Shown here one piece after another: positions 35,201 through 44,102 of a stretch of 64,000 nucleotides of DNA. The position numbers and the translations under genes were made by a program. This DNA comes from Paenibacillus sp. DMB20. Its GTDB lineage: Bacteria > Bacillota > Bacilli > Paenibacillales > Paenibacillaceae. The stretch covers positions 62,001 through 126,000 of the forward strand of contig NZ_LAZU01000025.1 in NCBI RefSeq assembly GCF_000987955.1, given 5' to 3'. Position 1 is the first letter of the stretch. Each line of letters starts with the position of its first letter. The notes under the pieces were generated by a model, which ran no database searches, was not told the origin of the DNA, and saw only the letters and a list, made by a program, of their open reading frames with translations.

Positions 35201-37651
35201 ATGAGAGTATCAACGGAATGGTTGTCCCAATATATTTCCCTGGACGGCGTCACGGCTGAAGACCTGGCTGGCCGAATCACCTCGGCGGGGATCGAAATTG
35301 ATATTATCGAGGACCGGAACCAAGGCATCAACAAGGTTGTCGTGGGATACGTAAAGAGCAAGGAAAAGCACCCCGATGCGGATAAGCTAAACGTCTGTGT
35401 CGTTGATGCGGGACAAGGCGAGGACCTTCAGATCGTCTGCGGAGCCAAAAACGTCGACGCCGGCCAGAAAGTGCCGGTCGCGCAGGTCGGCGCGAAGCTC
35501 CCGGGCGGCCTCGATATAAAAAAAGCGAAGCTCCGCGGCGTCGTTTCCCAAGGCATGATCTGCTCCGCGAAAGAGCTGGGCATGAACGACAAGCTGCTTC
35601 CGAAGGAGCTGCAGGAAGGCATTCTGGTTCTGCCGGAGAGCACGGAAATCGGTACGCCGATCCTAAAAGTGCTCGGACTGGACGATAAGGTTTTGGAGCT
35701 GGATCTGACCCCGAACCGGTCGGACTGCCTGAGCATGCTGGGTACGGCTTATGAGGTCAGCGCGATTTTGGGACGCGAGCTGTCGCTTCCGAAGCCCGAA
35801 AAGGACCTTGTAGAGGTCAGCGACGCGGCCGAGCGGCATATTTCGGTATCCATCGAAGCCAAGGGAGAGTGCTCCCATTATGCGGCCCGCTATATTACGG
35901 GCGTTACGATCGGGTCATCGCCGCTCTGGATGCAGAATCGGCTGATGGCCGCAGGCGTACGCCCTATCAACAATATCGTGGATATTACAAACTACGTCAT
36001 GCTGGAATACGGTCAGCCGCTGCATGCGTTTGATGCGGACCGTCTGGAGGGCGGATCGGTGCTGGTTCGGATGGCCAGCGCCGGAGAAACGATGGTGACG
36101 CTGGACGGCCAAGAGCGTCGTCTGGAGCCTCATATGCTCGTGATTACGGCGGGAGACAAACCGGTGGCACTGGCAGGTGTCATGGGCGGCCTTACTTCCG
36201 AAGTGACGGACGGCACGGTCAACATTTTCCTGGAGTCGGCCAAGTTCGACGGAGGAACGGTTCGAAAAACGTCCCGTCAGCTCGGCCTTCGTTCCGAGGC
36301 CAGCTCCCGTTTCGAAAAAGAAGTGGATCCGGCGGCAGTCATCCCGGCTTTGAACCGTGCGGCAGCTCTCATGGCCGAATATGCCGGAGGAACCGTTCAT
36401 CAGGGGATCGTCGAAGCCGGGGCCGCAGCGGTCGAACCTAAGGTCATCACGCTTTCCCTGGAAAAACTGAACCGTCATCTGGGCACGGACCTGTCCATGC
36501 TTGAGGTGAAAACGCTGTTTGCCCGCCTTCATTTCGATTGCGGCGATGCCGGAACGGGCCTGATCGAGGTAGAGGTTCCGACCCGCCGCGGGGATATTTC
36601 GCTTGACGTGGATTTGATGGAAGAGGTTGCCCGTCTCTACGGCTACGATAATATCCCGACGACAGCCATCGAAGGAGCGACGACTCCTGGCGGATTGACG
36701 AAACCTCAGGCCGTACGCCGTGCCATCCGCCGTCTGCTTACCCATGGCGGATGGCAGGAGGTGCTCGGATATTCCTTCATTCATCCGGAGCAAGCCGAGA
36801 CGTTTACTTTGCTCGGAAACGGCGGCAAGGCTGTGAAGCTGGCCATGCCAATGAGCGAGGATCGCAGCGTGCTGCGCACAAGCGTGATTCCGCAGCTTCT
36901 CGACATCGCTGCGTACAATGCCAATCGGAAGCAGCCGGATCTGGCGCTGTTTGAAATCGGAAACTTGTTTCATACGGAAGAGGAAACGCTGACGAAGCAG
37001 CCGCAGGAACGCCCTGCGCTCGGGCTTCTGCTATGCGGCCGTCGCGGGAACAAGCAGTGGAACGTGCAGCCTGAAGCGGTCGATTTCTTCGATCTGAAGG
37101 GTGCGCTTGAAACGGTTATCCAATATTTAGGTATTCCATCCGAAGAGGTCGTGTTTGCGGCGGACCGTCCGGCGGATTATCACCCGGGCCGCTCCGCTTC
37201 CATTTACGTTCAGGATGGCGAAAGCAGAGTGCTGCTGGGAACGCTCGGCCAGATTCACCCCGAGCTGCAGCAGGCAAAAGATCTTCAAGATACGTACGTC
37301 GCGGAAATATTGCTCGAACCGCTCTATGAGCTTGCGAGCAGCGAAATCGTCTACCGCGATCTGCCGCGGTTCCCGGCCATGGAGAGGGATCTTGCCATCG
37401 TGGTGGATGAATCGGTCGAAGCCGGTGCCCTGATGAGCACCATCCGCGAACACGCGGGAGAGCTGCTTCAAAACGTGCAGGTATTTGACGTATTCACCGG
37501 CAGCAAGCTCGGCGAAGGCAAGAAGAGTGTGGCGATCGCTTTGACCTACCGCCACCAGGAACGGACGCTGACCGACGATGAAGTGACGGGAGCCACCGAT
37601 AAAGCGATTCAAGCGCTGACGGAAACTTTTGGCGCCGAATTAAGAAAATAG
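35201..37651 (+). CDS. pheT: phenylalanyl-tRNA synthetase beta subunit
   Basis: An 816-residue subunit for tRNA binding and editing. In order: the EMAP-like tRNA-binding domain (about 40-150, VVGYVKSKEKHPDADKLNVC), the B3/4 editing domain (about 210-385), the B5 domain (about 405-480), the inactive class II core, and the C-terminal ferredoxin-fold anticodon-binding domain (AMERDLAIVVDE onward, about 720-816). The start follows AAGAAGGAAGTG. It shares a transcript with pheS and ends at a strong terminator. Confidence 0.97.
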   Translation: MRVSTEWLSQYISLDGVTAEDLAGRITSAGIEIDIIEDRNQGINKVVVGYVKSKEKHPDADKLNVCVVDAGQGEDLQIVCGAKNVDAGQKVPVAQVGAKLPGGLDIKKAKLRGVVSQGMICSAKELGMNDKLLPKELQEGILVLPESTEIGTPILKVLGLDDKVLELDLTPNRSDCLSMLGTAYEVSAILGRELSLPKPEKDLVEVSDAAERHISVSIEAKGECSHYAARYITGVTIGSSPLWMQNRLMAAGVRPINNIVDITNYVMLEYGQPLHAFDADRLEGGSVLVRMASAGETMVTLDGQERRLEPHMLVITAGDKPVALAGVMGGLTSEVTDGTVNIFLESAKFDGGTVRKTSRQLGLRSEASSRFEKEVDPAAVIPALNRAAALMAEYAGGTVHQGIVEAGAAAVEPKVITLSLEKLNRHLGTDLSMLEVKTLFARLHFDCGDAGTGLIEVEVPTRRGDISLDVDLMEEVARLYGYDNIPTTAIEGATTPGGLTKPQAVRRAIRRLLTHGGWQEVLGYSFIHPEQAETFTLLGNGGKAVKLAMPMSEDRSVLRTSVIPQLLDIAAYNANRKQPDLALFEIGNLFHTEEETLTKQPQERPALGLLLCGRRGNKQWNVQPEAVDFFDLKGALETVIQYLGIPSEEVVFAADRPADYHPGRSASIYVQDGESRVLLGTLGQIHPELQQAKDLQDTYVAEILLEPLYELASSEIVYRDLPRFPAMERDLAIVVDESVEAGALMSTIREHAGELLQNVQVFDVFTGSKLGEGKKSVAIALTYRHQERTLTDDEVTGATDKAIQALTETFGAELRK

Positions 37652-37666
37652 CAGGAATTGGGGGAA

Positions 37667-37702
37667 GCCGCATCGAATTACACCATTCGATGCGGTTTTT
37701 TG
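37667..37702 (+). terminator. pheST terminator
   Basis: CCGCATCGAAT pairs with ATTCGATGCGG and is followed by six T. Confidence 0.94.
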
Positions 37703-37976
37703 AAATATAAGAAGGCATAGGATTTCAATTTCGCTTCGGATTTATATGACTCTCGGAACACATCGCCTTCTTAAAAGGATGAATGGCTTTCGTTTCTACT
37801 TGCACCGGATGATAAGCCATGGAGGCGTAACGCTTCCTCACCGATAAATGAATCTGGGAAAATACGGTCTGGCTGACACGAGGTTCGTCTAGAAGAGCTT
37901 TCTCATATATAATGTAGAAAGGTGATAGACCGTAAAGACATCTTAGATCAACAGACAATCGAAGGAGGGCACAACT
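37703..37976. other. pheT-zapA intergenic region
   Basis: Contains a GAGGCGT/ACGC-type hairpin near 37823 and the zapA promoter. Read leftward, 37725 to about 37900 forms an open stretch with protein-like composition but no start signal. An ATATAAGAAGG...TTTATAT pairing near 37705-37747 faintly resembles one arm of the dispersed repeat. Confidence 0.35.
37884..37913 (+). promoter_or_regulatory. zapA promoter
   Basis: TTCGTC, an 18-base spacer and consensus TATAAT, 63 bases before the gene. Confidence 0.6.
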
Positions 37977-39812
37977 GTGACTACACCTGACCGTACACGC
38001 GTTACCGTGGAAATCTACGGAACTTCCTATAAACTTGTGGGCAGCAGCAGCGAATATATGAAACAAGTTGCCAATTATGTGGACGAGCGGATGCGCTCGA
38101 TTTCCAAGGCACACTCCCGTTTGGATACGCCGAGAATTGCCGTTCTTGCGGCAGTACATATGGCCGAGGAAGCTGTGCAGATGCAGCAGTTTCAGAACGA
38201 GGTCAAGTTGCTGACGGCTGAGCGGAGCGAGCTCCGTTCGGAGCTGGCCCGGATCCAGGGCATTCTTCAGGAACAGCAGCAGCATTTCAAGCAGCACACC
38301 GAGGATTTGGAACGTCGGCTTAACGAGCAGACAGCCCTTGCGAAAGAACTGGGTACCGCCAAAGATGCTTTGAATGCCGAATCGGAGCGAACCAAAGAGC
38401 TGCTGCAGAAGGAATCCCGGCGTGTGTCCGAGCTGCTGAAGGAAAAGCAAAATCTGGAGAATACGCTTTCCCAGCGGACGTCCGAGTGGGAAAAGAAGCA
38501 TAAGCAGACGATCGACGATTTAAAAAACCAGCATGCGGCGCAGTTGGAGCAGCTGCAGAAAAGCCATAAACAATCGGCGGAGCAGCACGAGTCCAATCAT
38601 AAGCGCCTGCTTCAGCAGGCAGAACAGAAACATGCGCAGGCCTTGGAGGAGTTGAAGCAAAGCCACAGCCAGACCGTCCAGGGGTTGGAACAAAAATATA
38701 AGCAGTCTGCCTCCGAGCAGGAATCCCTGCTCAAATCGTCCATTCAAAATTTGGAGAAAAAACTGGCCGAGCAGCAAAATGCGGGCCGTACGCTGCAAAC
38801 TCGATTTGAAGGAAGCGAGAAAGAGCTGGCTGCCGTTAAGGGCGAGTCTTCCAAGCTTAAGGAGATGCTGCAGCAAACGCGGAGTCAGCTTGAAATTTCG
38901 GCGAAAGAGCTTCAATCGGCCAAGGAGAAAACGGATCAGCTTACTCAGGAGCGGGATGGATTGAAGCAGGAGGCCGTAAAGTCGGAGGAAGAACGCCGCC
39001 GTCTTCAAAAGCTTGTGGTGGATGCAAATCAGAACTCGAGAAAGCTGCATGACGATATCCAGCGTTTGAATACCGATGTCGAATCCTGGAAGAAACTTGC
39101 CGAGCAGCGCAAAGAGGAGATCGGAGATCTGGAAATGCGCATGGTTGAAGCGCTCGAGGTCACGGAAACCCTGGAAGAGGGCATGAAAAACCTTCAGGAG
39201 GAACTGCAGGTTCTTAAGGGCGAGGCTGAGCGCGAGGCTTCGCGCCGTCATACCGCCGAACAGGAGCTGAACGAGCTTCAGCTTCAAATGGAAGAGATGG
39301 AAAAAGCAAGCCGTGAGGCAGCGGACAGGGAAGAAGAAACGCGAAAGTTGTACGAAATGCTGGAGGAAGAATACGATTCCGTATCTTCCCAGTTGGAGCA
39401 TCTTCGTAAATCGGCAGCCGAGCGCGACGGACGCGATCATGAGCTGAGCGCCATGCTTAAATCTGCAGAAGAAGAGCTTCATGTATGGCGTACGAAGTAT
39501 GAGGGTCTTTCGGAAGAACGCCGGGATTGGGAGAAAACGGAGGAAACGCTCAGACGGGAGCTCGATGCCTGGCAGCAGCAGATCGCGGCCTCTAGCGAGA
39601 CCTGCGAACAACTGGAAGAGGAGAAGAAAGAGGCGGCCGAGGAGCTGTCCCAGCTCGGTGAAAAATATGAGCTCGTCATGCACCAATACCGACTGCTTCA
39701 AGCCGAACGGGAGCTTCAGCTTGAGAATTCCGCCAAGCTGGAGGAGGAGCATCGCAAGCTTCAGGAGAGTATTCCAAACTTCAGGTGGAGTACAACGAAT
39801 GGATTGAACTGA
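37977..39812 (+). CDS. zapA: ZapA-domain cell division protein with very long coiled coil
   Basis: Residues 1-85 are a standard ZapA domain (RTRVTVEIYGTSYKLVG, then YMKQVANYVDERM and LAAVHMAEEAVQMQQ), which binds and cross-links FtsZ. Residues 85-605 are an almost unbroken coiled coil of Glu/Gln/Lys/Arg/Leu with local repeats of the HKQS/EQKHAQ kind. Normal ZapA is about 85-105 residues, so the extension is over five times the core. The order pheST-zapA-mutS2 matches Bacillus. The frame read here ends at 39812 in non-coiled-coil sequence (IPNFRWSTTNG); shifting by one base near 39767 restores coiled coil (YSKLQVEYNEWIELIEQ) to a stop at 39832, so one base is probably missing. Confidence 0.82.
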   Translation: MTTPDRTRVTVEIYGTSYKLVGSSSEYMKQVANYVDERMRSISKAHSRLDTPRIAVLAAVHMAEEAVQMQQFQNEVKLLTAERSELRSELARIQGILQEQQQHFKQHTEDLERRLNEQTALAKELGTAKDALNAESERTKELLQKESRRVSELLKEKQNLENTLSQRTSEWEKKHKQTIDDLKNQHAAQLEQLQKSHKQSAEQHESNHKRLLQQAEQKHAQALEELKQSHSQTVQGLEQKYKQSASEQESLLKSSIQNLEKKLAEQQNAGRTLQTRFEGSEKELAAVKGESSKLKEMLQQTRSQLEISAKELQSAKEKTDQLTQERDGLKQEAVKSEEERRRLQKLVVDANQNSRKLHDDIQRLNTDVESWKKLAEQRKEEIGDLEMRMVEALEVTETLEEGMKNLQEELQVLKGEAEREASRRHTAEQELNELQLQMEEMEKASREAADREEETRKLYEMLEEEYDSVSSQLEHLRKSAAERDGRDHELSAMLKSAEEELHVWRTKYEGLSEERRDWEKTEETLRRELDAWQQQIAASSETCEQLEEEKKEAAEELSQLGEKYELVMHQYRLLQAERELQLENSAKLEEEHRKLQESIPNFRWSTTNGLN

Positions 39813-39888
39813 TTGAGCAGGACCAAAGCTGACAAGAATGTACGGAAAGACGGGAATATGCTCCACGTATTCATCATATCGACATAGA

Positions 39889-39939
39889 AAACCTCCAGAT
39901 TCGCAAGAGTTCTTGGAATGCTGGAGGTTATTGTTTTTG
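39889..39939. terminator. terminator between zapA and the CuA lipoprotein gene
   Basis: AACCTCCAG pairs with CTGGAGGTT over a 22-base loop, with a T-rich right flank and A-rich left flank; it can serve both convergent genes. Confidence 0.7.
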
Positions 39940-39972
39940 TCTCCCTGGTTATAGAGGGAAGCTTATTCTGGC

Positions 39973-40362
39973 CTACTCCTCGATAATCAGTTTGGAGATC
40001 ATCTTCGTATGTCCGGGTCCGCACATGATGGAGCAGGAGATATCGAACTCGCCTGTTTTGTCCGGAGTAACGACCGCGGAGTCGTTTTTGCTGTCCAACT
40101 GCAGATTGAGGGCCGGGATCAACACGCCGTGGTTGCCTTCCTCGTTCTTGAAGGTAATCTTAACGGGCACGCCTTTTTTTAGGGTGTATTCCTGTTTATC
40201 GAATTGGTAGTTGGTGGCGCTAATGACCAGCTCGGCTTCCGGGGCTACCCCTGTATCCGTAACGCCGGTTTCGTTCGGCGAAGCTGAGTCTTTATCCCCG
40301 CCGCAAGCCGCCAAAACAAACAGCAACATGCAGGAAACTATCAATGCAAGCGTTTTTTTCAT
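39973..40362 (-). CDS. CuA-type cupredoxin lipoprotein
   Basis: A 129-residue lipoprotein. The signal peptide ends in the lipobox LAAC with Cys20, followed by a Asp/Ser/Asn-rich tether. The cupredoxin domain (about 43-129) has His78 in GNHGV and the ligand block CSIMCGPGHTKM giving Cys110, Cys114, His118 and Met121, the CuA spacing of cytochrome oxidase subunit II and nitrous oxide reductase. No membrane helix or oxidase gene accompanies it. It may be a copper carrier or an electron shuttle on the outer face of the membrane. The start is placed at MKKTLALIV behind GGGGAG. Confidence 0.85.
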   Translation of the reverse strand: MKKTLALIVSCMLLFVLAACGGDKDSASPNETGVTDTGVAPEAELVISATNYQFDKQEYTLKKGVPVKITFKNEEGNHGVLIPALNLQLDSKNDSAVVTPDKTGEFDISCSIMCGPGHTKMISKLIIEE

Positions 40363-40485
40363 AAAATTCTCCCCTAACTTTATATATTGTGTGAAAATTT
40401 CTTCTATAATGATAACGTAAAAATTTGGTTTGTGCGCTGAATTGAATATGAATAATTGGTGAACTTCCTTTGGGATTTTTTTCAT

Positions 40486-40527
40486 GAAAAAAGCAAGTCC
40501 CTGCATTTAAACAGGAACTTGCTTTTC
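40486..40527. terminator. terminator after the holin-like gene
   Basis: AAAAGCAAGTCCCTG pairs with CAGGAACTTGCTTTT; the left flank is A-rich, giving a T tract on the leftward transcript. Confidence 0.85.
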
Positions 40528-40544
40528 CGAACCGGCTTCGGATT

Positions 40545-40904
40545 TTACTTATTCTCGTTTTTATTCTTGTCGAATGGCGTTGCCAGCGGAATGAACAAAT
40601 CGATAATTCCGATGACAAGGGCAGCCAGCAGTGCTCCGAGAACGGTCACTCTTACGTCGGCAATGAGGAATTGAGCGACGTAAATGACAAGAGCGCTAAC
40701 CAGAAATCCGACAATGCCCCGCCCGAACGGGGTAACCCGTGTTCCAAATACGCTTTCGATGATCCATCCCAGAACGGCGATGACCAGAGCAAGCAGCAGG
40801 GCGCTTCCGAATCCCCCTACGCTGAACAGCGGAACGATCCAGCCCACAATCATCAGAATAAGCGCAGAAACGATGAAACGTATGACATGCCCGAGAAATT
40901 GCAT
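40545..40904 (-). CDS. phage-holin-4-superfamily membrane protein (YvlD-like)
   Basis: A 119-residue integral membrane protein with four predicted membrane segments (about 5-26, 31-52, 63-84, 88-108) and a charged C-terminal tail (DKNKNENK). GWIVPLFSVGGFGSALLLALVIAVLGW matches the YvlD group of small chromosomal proteins in the holin-4 superfamily. There are no phage genes nearby, so lysis is not implied; in Bacillus the group is linked to cell envelope stress regulons. The start follows AATAAGGAGGCCGTTCG. A terminator lies between it and the lipoprotein gene. Confidence 0.82.
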   Translation of the reverse strand: MQFLGHVIRFIVSALILMIVGWIVPLFSVGGFGSALLLALVIAVLGWIIESVFGTRVTPFGRGIVGFLVSALVIYVAQFLIADVRVTVLGALLAALVIGIIDLFIPLATPFDKNKNENK

Positions 40905-41066
40905 CGAACGGCCTCCTTATTAAGCTGCAAATTTACGCAAACTTATTTTGTTCCGATTTCAAGTGAGTTATGTGTGGAAGGATTTATCGGCCAAAATCCT
41001 GAAAATAGCGAAAATGGATGGTCTTCGATATAATAAAGGCAATGATTGAGAGGAGTTGTGAACTTC

Positions 41067-43433
41067 TTGGACGACAAGATTTTACAGACGTTAGAATACC
41101 GAAAAATTTTAAATACGCTGTCTAAATATACCCAAACTTCCATGGGCGGAACGATCGTTGACCAACTGAAGCCTTCGGTGCAGCTTGAGGACGTCAAACA
41201 GCTGCTGGCGGCCACGGACCAGGCTTATACCGTAGACCGTTTGAAGGGCAGCCCGTCTTTCGGGGGAATTACGGACATTACCGAACCGCTTAAGCGTGCG
41301 CGTATCGGCGGAACGCTGAACCCGCACGAGCTTCTTGCCGTTGCCAACACGATTATGGGTTCGCGCCGGCTCAAGCGCTTCCTTGCCCAGATTCACGAGG
41401 ACGAGCCCATCGAGATTCTGTACAATCTAAGCGAACTCATTTCAGAGCAAAAACCGCTTGAGGACGCCATAAAAGCCTGCATTGACGAAAGCGCTGAAGT
41501 GATGGATTCCGCAAGTCCGGAGCTGGCCCAAATCCGGCGTGAGCTCCGGAACGGAGAGGTGAGGATCCGCGAGAAGCTGGATGGCATGATCCGTTCCCAG
41601 TCCGTGGCCAAAATGCTGCAGGACCAACTTATTACGATCCGGGGCGACCGGTTTGTCATTCCGGTAAAAGCGGAATACCGCTCGTATTTTGGCGGGATCG
41701 TTCATGACCAGTCCGGCTCGGGCGCAACTTTATTCATTGAACCCGAGTCCATTGTTGCGATGAATAACAAACTTCGGGAAACGCGGCTTAAGGAAGAGCG
41801 GGAGATTGAGGTCATTCTGCAGAAATTGACCGCTCTGGTCGGAGACCAGGCGGATCTGCTTGCCATAGATGTGGATCTGACCGGCCAGCTAGATTTTATT
41901 TTTGCCAAAGCGCGTCTGGCTCATGTGATGAAAGCCTCGCTTCCCCGAATGAACGACCGAGGTTACCTCAAACTGAAAAAAGGGCGGCACCCGCTTATTC
42001 CCCTAGATCAGGTTGTACCGATTGATGTGGATCTTGGCAACTCTTACACGTCCATCATCGTCACGGGGCCGAACACCGGCGGCAAGACGGTGACGCTGAA
42101 AACGATTGGCCTCCTGAATTTGATGGCGATGTCGGGTTTGTTCATCCCGGCCGAGGAAGGAAGCCAGATGTGCGTGTTCGATGCCATTTACGCCGATATC
42201 GGGGATGAACAGAGCATAGAGCAAAGCTTGAGTACGTTCTCAAGCCATATGACCAATATAATAAGAATTCTGAAAAACATGACGCCGAAAAGTCTTGTGC
42301 TTCTTGATGAAGTCGGCGCCGGTACGGACCCCGCGGAAGGCTCGGCTTTGGCCATTGCGATTCTGGAGCACATCCACGCCATGGGCTGCCGAATGATTGC
42401 GACCACGCACTATTCCGAGTTGAAGGCTTACGCCTATGAGCGAAACGGCGTGATTAACGCCAGCATGGAGTTCGATATCAATACGCTCAGCCCGACCTAT
42501 CGTCTTCTTGTCGGGGTACCGGGACGAAGCAACGCATTTGCTATTGCGGAGCGTCTGGGCCTCCCCGGCGCCATTTTGGATTTTGCCCGGGGAGAGGTTA
42601 AGGAAGAGGATCAGCGCGTAGAGCACATGATCGCCTCCCTGGAAGAAAACCGGCACGAAGCCGAAGTGGAACGCGGGAAGGCGGAGGCTCTCCGGAAGGA
42701 ACTGGAGGAGCTGAAGGCACGGCACAGCCGCGAACTGGCCAAACTTGAGGAGCAGCGGGACAAGTATGTGGACAAAGCTCGGCTGGAAGCGAAAAAGCTC
42801 GTGGACAAGGCCCGCAGCGAAGCGGAGGAGATTATCGCGGATCTGCGCAAGCTTGCCCAGGAGGAAGGGGCATCCGTCAAGGAGCATAAGCTGATTGCAG
42901 CCCGGAAACGGCTGGATGAAGCAGAGCCGGAGCAGAAAAGGAAATCGTCCGTGCAGCGGAACCCCAAGGAGAAACGGAAGATCGAGCCCGGAGACGAGGT
43001 TATGGTATACAGCTTGAACCAGAAGGGGCATGTCGTTGAAATGGCCGGAGCGAAGGAAGCTTTGGTTCAGCTTGGCATCATGAAGATGAAGGTGTCCCTG
43101 GACGATCTGGAACTGCTGTCGGCGGCGCCGAGCAAGAAGCCGCAGGCTCAGCGGACGGCAACGGTTCTGAAGCGGACGAGGGACGAAAGTACCCGGAGCG
43201 AGCTGGATTTGCGGGGCGAGAACCTGGAGGAGGCTTTGATCGAAGTCGATCGGTTCATCGACGAAGCATTCTTGAGCAACTTGGGTCAGGTCTACATTAT
43301 CCACGGCAAGGGTACGGGAATTTTGCGGACCGGAATTCAGGAATATCTGCGGAAGCATAAGCATGTCAAAAGCTATCGTCTTGGAAACTATGGGGAAGGC
43401 GGCACCGGCGTAACGATCGCGGAGCTGAAATAA
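41067..43433 (+). CDS. mutS2: endonuclease MutS2
   Basis: A 788-residue ATPase with nuclease tail that senses stalled or collided ribosomes and branched DNA. The core ATPase has GPNTGGKT at 334-341, the Q-loop region and LLDEVGAGTDP (Walker B), then GATTHYSELKAYA-type switch residues. A coiled coil follows (about 510-620), a KOW-like segment (EPGDEVMVYSLNQKGHV), and a C-terminal Smr nuclease domain with LDLRGENLEEAL and IIHGKGTG. The start is placed at TTG 41067 by protein alignment (MDDKILQTLEYRKI) and a GAGGAG 11 bases upstream; a GTG at 41058 is too close to that site. A TATAAT lies at 41029-41034. Confidence 0.93.
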   Translation: MDDKILQTLEYRKILNTLSKYTQTSMGGTIVDQLKPSVQLEDVKQLLAATDQAYTVDRLKGSPSFGGITDITEPLKRARIGGTLNPHELLAVANTIMGSRRLKRFLAQIHEDEPIEILYNLSELISEQKPLEDAIKACIDESAEVMDSASPELAQIRRELRNGEVRIREKLDGMIRSQSVAKMLQDQLITIRGDRFVIPVKAEYRSYFGGIVHDQSGSGATLFIEPESIVAMNNKLRETRLKEEREIEVILQKLTALVGDQADLLAIDVDLTGQLDFIFAKARLAHVMKASLPRMNDRGYLKLKKGRHPLIPLDQVVPIDVDLGNSYTSIIVTGPNTGGKTVTLKTIGLLNLMAMSGLFIPAEEGSQMCVFDAIYADIGDEQSIEQSLSTFSSHMTNIIRILKNMTPKSLVLLDEVGAGTDPAEGSALAIAILEHIHAMGCRMIATTHYSELKAYAYERNGVINASMEFDINTLSPTYRLLVGVPGRSNAFAIAERLGLPGAILDFARGEVKEEDQRVEHMIASLEENRHEAEVERGKAEALRKELEELKARHSRELAKLEEQRDKYVDKARLEAKKLVDKARSEAEEIIADLRKLAQEEGASVKEHKLIAARKRLDEAEPEQKRKSSVQRNPKEKRKIEPGDEVMVYSLNQKGHVVEMAGAKEALVQLGIMKMKVSLDDLELLSAAPSKKPQAQRTATVLKRTRDESTRSELDLRGENLEEALIEVDRFIDEAFLSNLGQVYIIHGKGTGILRTGIQEYLRKHKHVKSYRLGNYGEGGTGVTIAELK

Positions 43434-43552
43434 TATGCGCGCCATGGTTTTCGGAACCGAAAGTTCTCTGACTCGTATACAATTAAAAGTATGTGTGAAG
43501 ACCGGCGGACTGCCGCGCAGCCGCCGATTTTACGGGGAGGAACGCGGGGAAA

Positions 43553-43972
43553 ATGACGGAAAGCATTGATCAGCTGCTGGCTCATCCTGTGGGTGTGATG
43601 GTCGGCTATTTCTCGGTTGCGATTCTAGCGCTCATTGTGTACTTATCCTGCTTTGAGCTCGTTACCAAATATAACTGCTGGGACGAAATCCGAAAAGGCA
43701 ACGTCGCTGCGGCGATGGCTACCGGAGGGAAAATATTCGGCATATGCAATGTGATGCGTTTCAGCATTCAGTTGAATACATCGGTCTATGATATGATTAT
43801 ATGGTCGTTTATCGGGTTCGTATTGCTGCTTGGGGCATATCTCCTGCTCGAGTTTTTGACGCCTGTTTTTTCCGTGGATGAAGAGATCGGTAAAGATAAC
43901 CGGGCGGTCGGGTTGATCGTATTGATCATCACCGTTTCCTTGTCTTACGTTATAGGCGCAAGCATCATTTAA
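43553..43972 (+). CDS. DUF350-family membrane protein
   Basis: A 139-residue membrane protein with four predicted membrane segments (about 14-33, 50-68, 76-99, 116-138). It matches the DUF350 layout: the FELVTKYNCWDEIRKGNVAAAMATGGKIFG loop between helices 1 and 2 and the second half SVDEEIGKDNRAVGLIVLI. Function is unknown; in Bacillus such genes accompany small envelope proteins. It starts a three-gene run with a 26-residue membrane peptide and a zinc-ribbon protein. Confidence 0.85.
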   Translation: MTESIDQLLAHPVGVMVGYFSVAILALIVYLSCFELVTKYNCWDEIRKGNVAAAMATGGKIFGICNVMRFSIQLNTSVYDMIIWSFIGFVLLLGAYLLLEFLTPVFSVDEEIGKDNRAVGLIVLIITVSLSYVIGASII

Positions 43973-43989
43973 ATGAAGGAGCGAGGGCG

Positions 43990-44070
43990 ATGAAATATTT
44001 ACCGCGGGTATTATTCGCGGCAGCCTTGATCTTTTTTGTATCCGGTATTGTATTTTTAATGTGGAAATAA
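43990..44070 (+). CDS. 26-residue single-span membrane protein
   Basis: A very short gene, MKYLPRVLFAAALIFFVSG and on to FLMWK, with one hydrophobic helix (about 7-23) flanked by Lys/Arg. It begins 18 bases after the DUF350 stop with an AAGGAGCGAGGGCG site. A DUF350 partner or a regulatory membrane peptide is the natural guess. Confidence 0.6.
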   Translation: MKYLPRVLFAAALIFFVSGIVFLMWK

Positions 44071-44102
44071 ATTGAAGATTCAAGGAAAGGGATGAATAAG
44101 GG

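Noticed and set aside
40545..40904. Holin-like protein as sign of a prophage
   Set aside because: There are no other phage genes; YvlD-like proteins are chromosomal membrane proteins.
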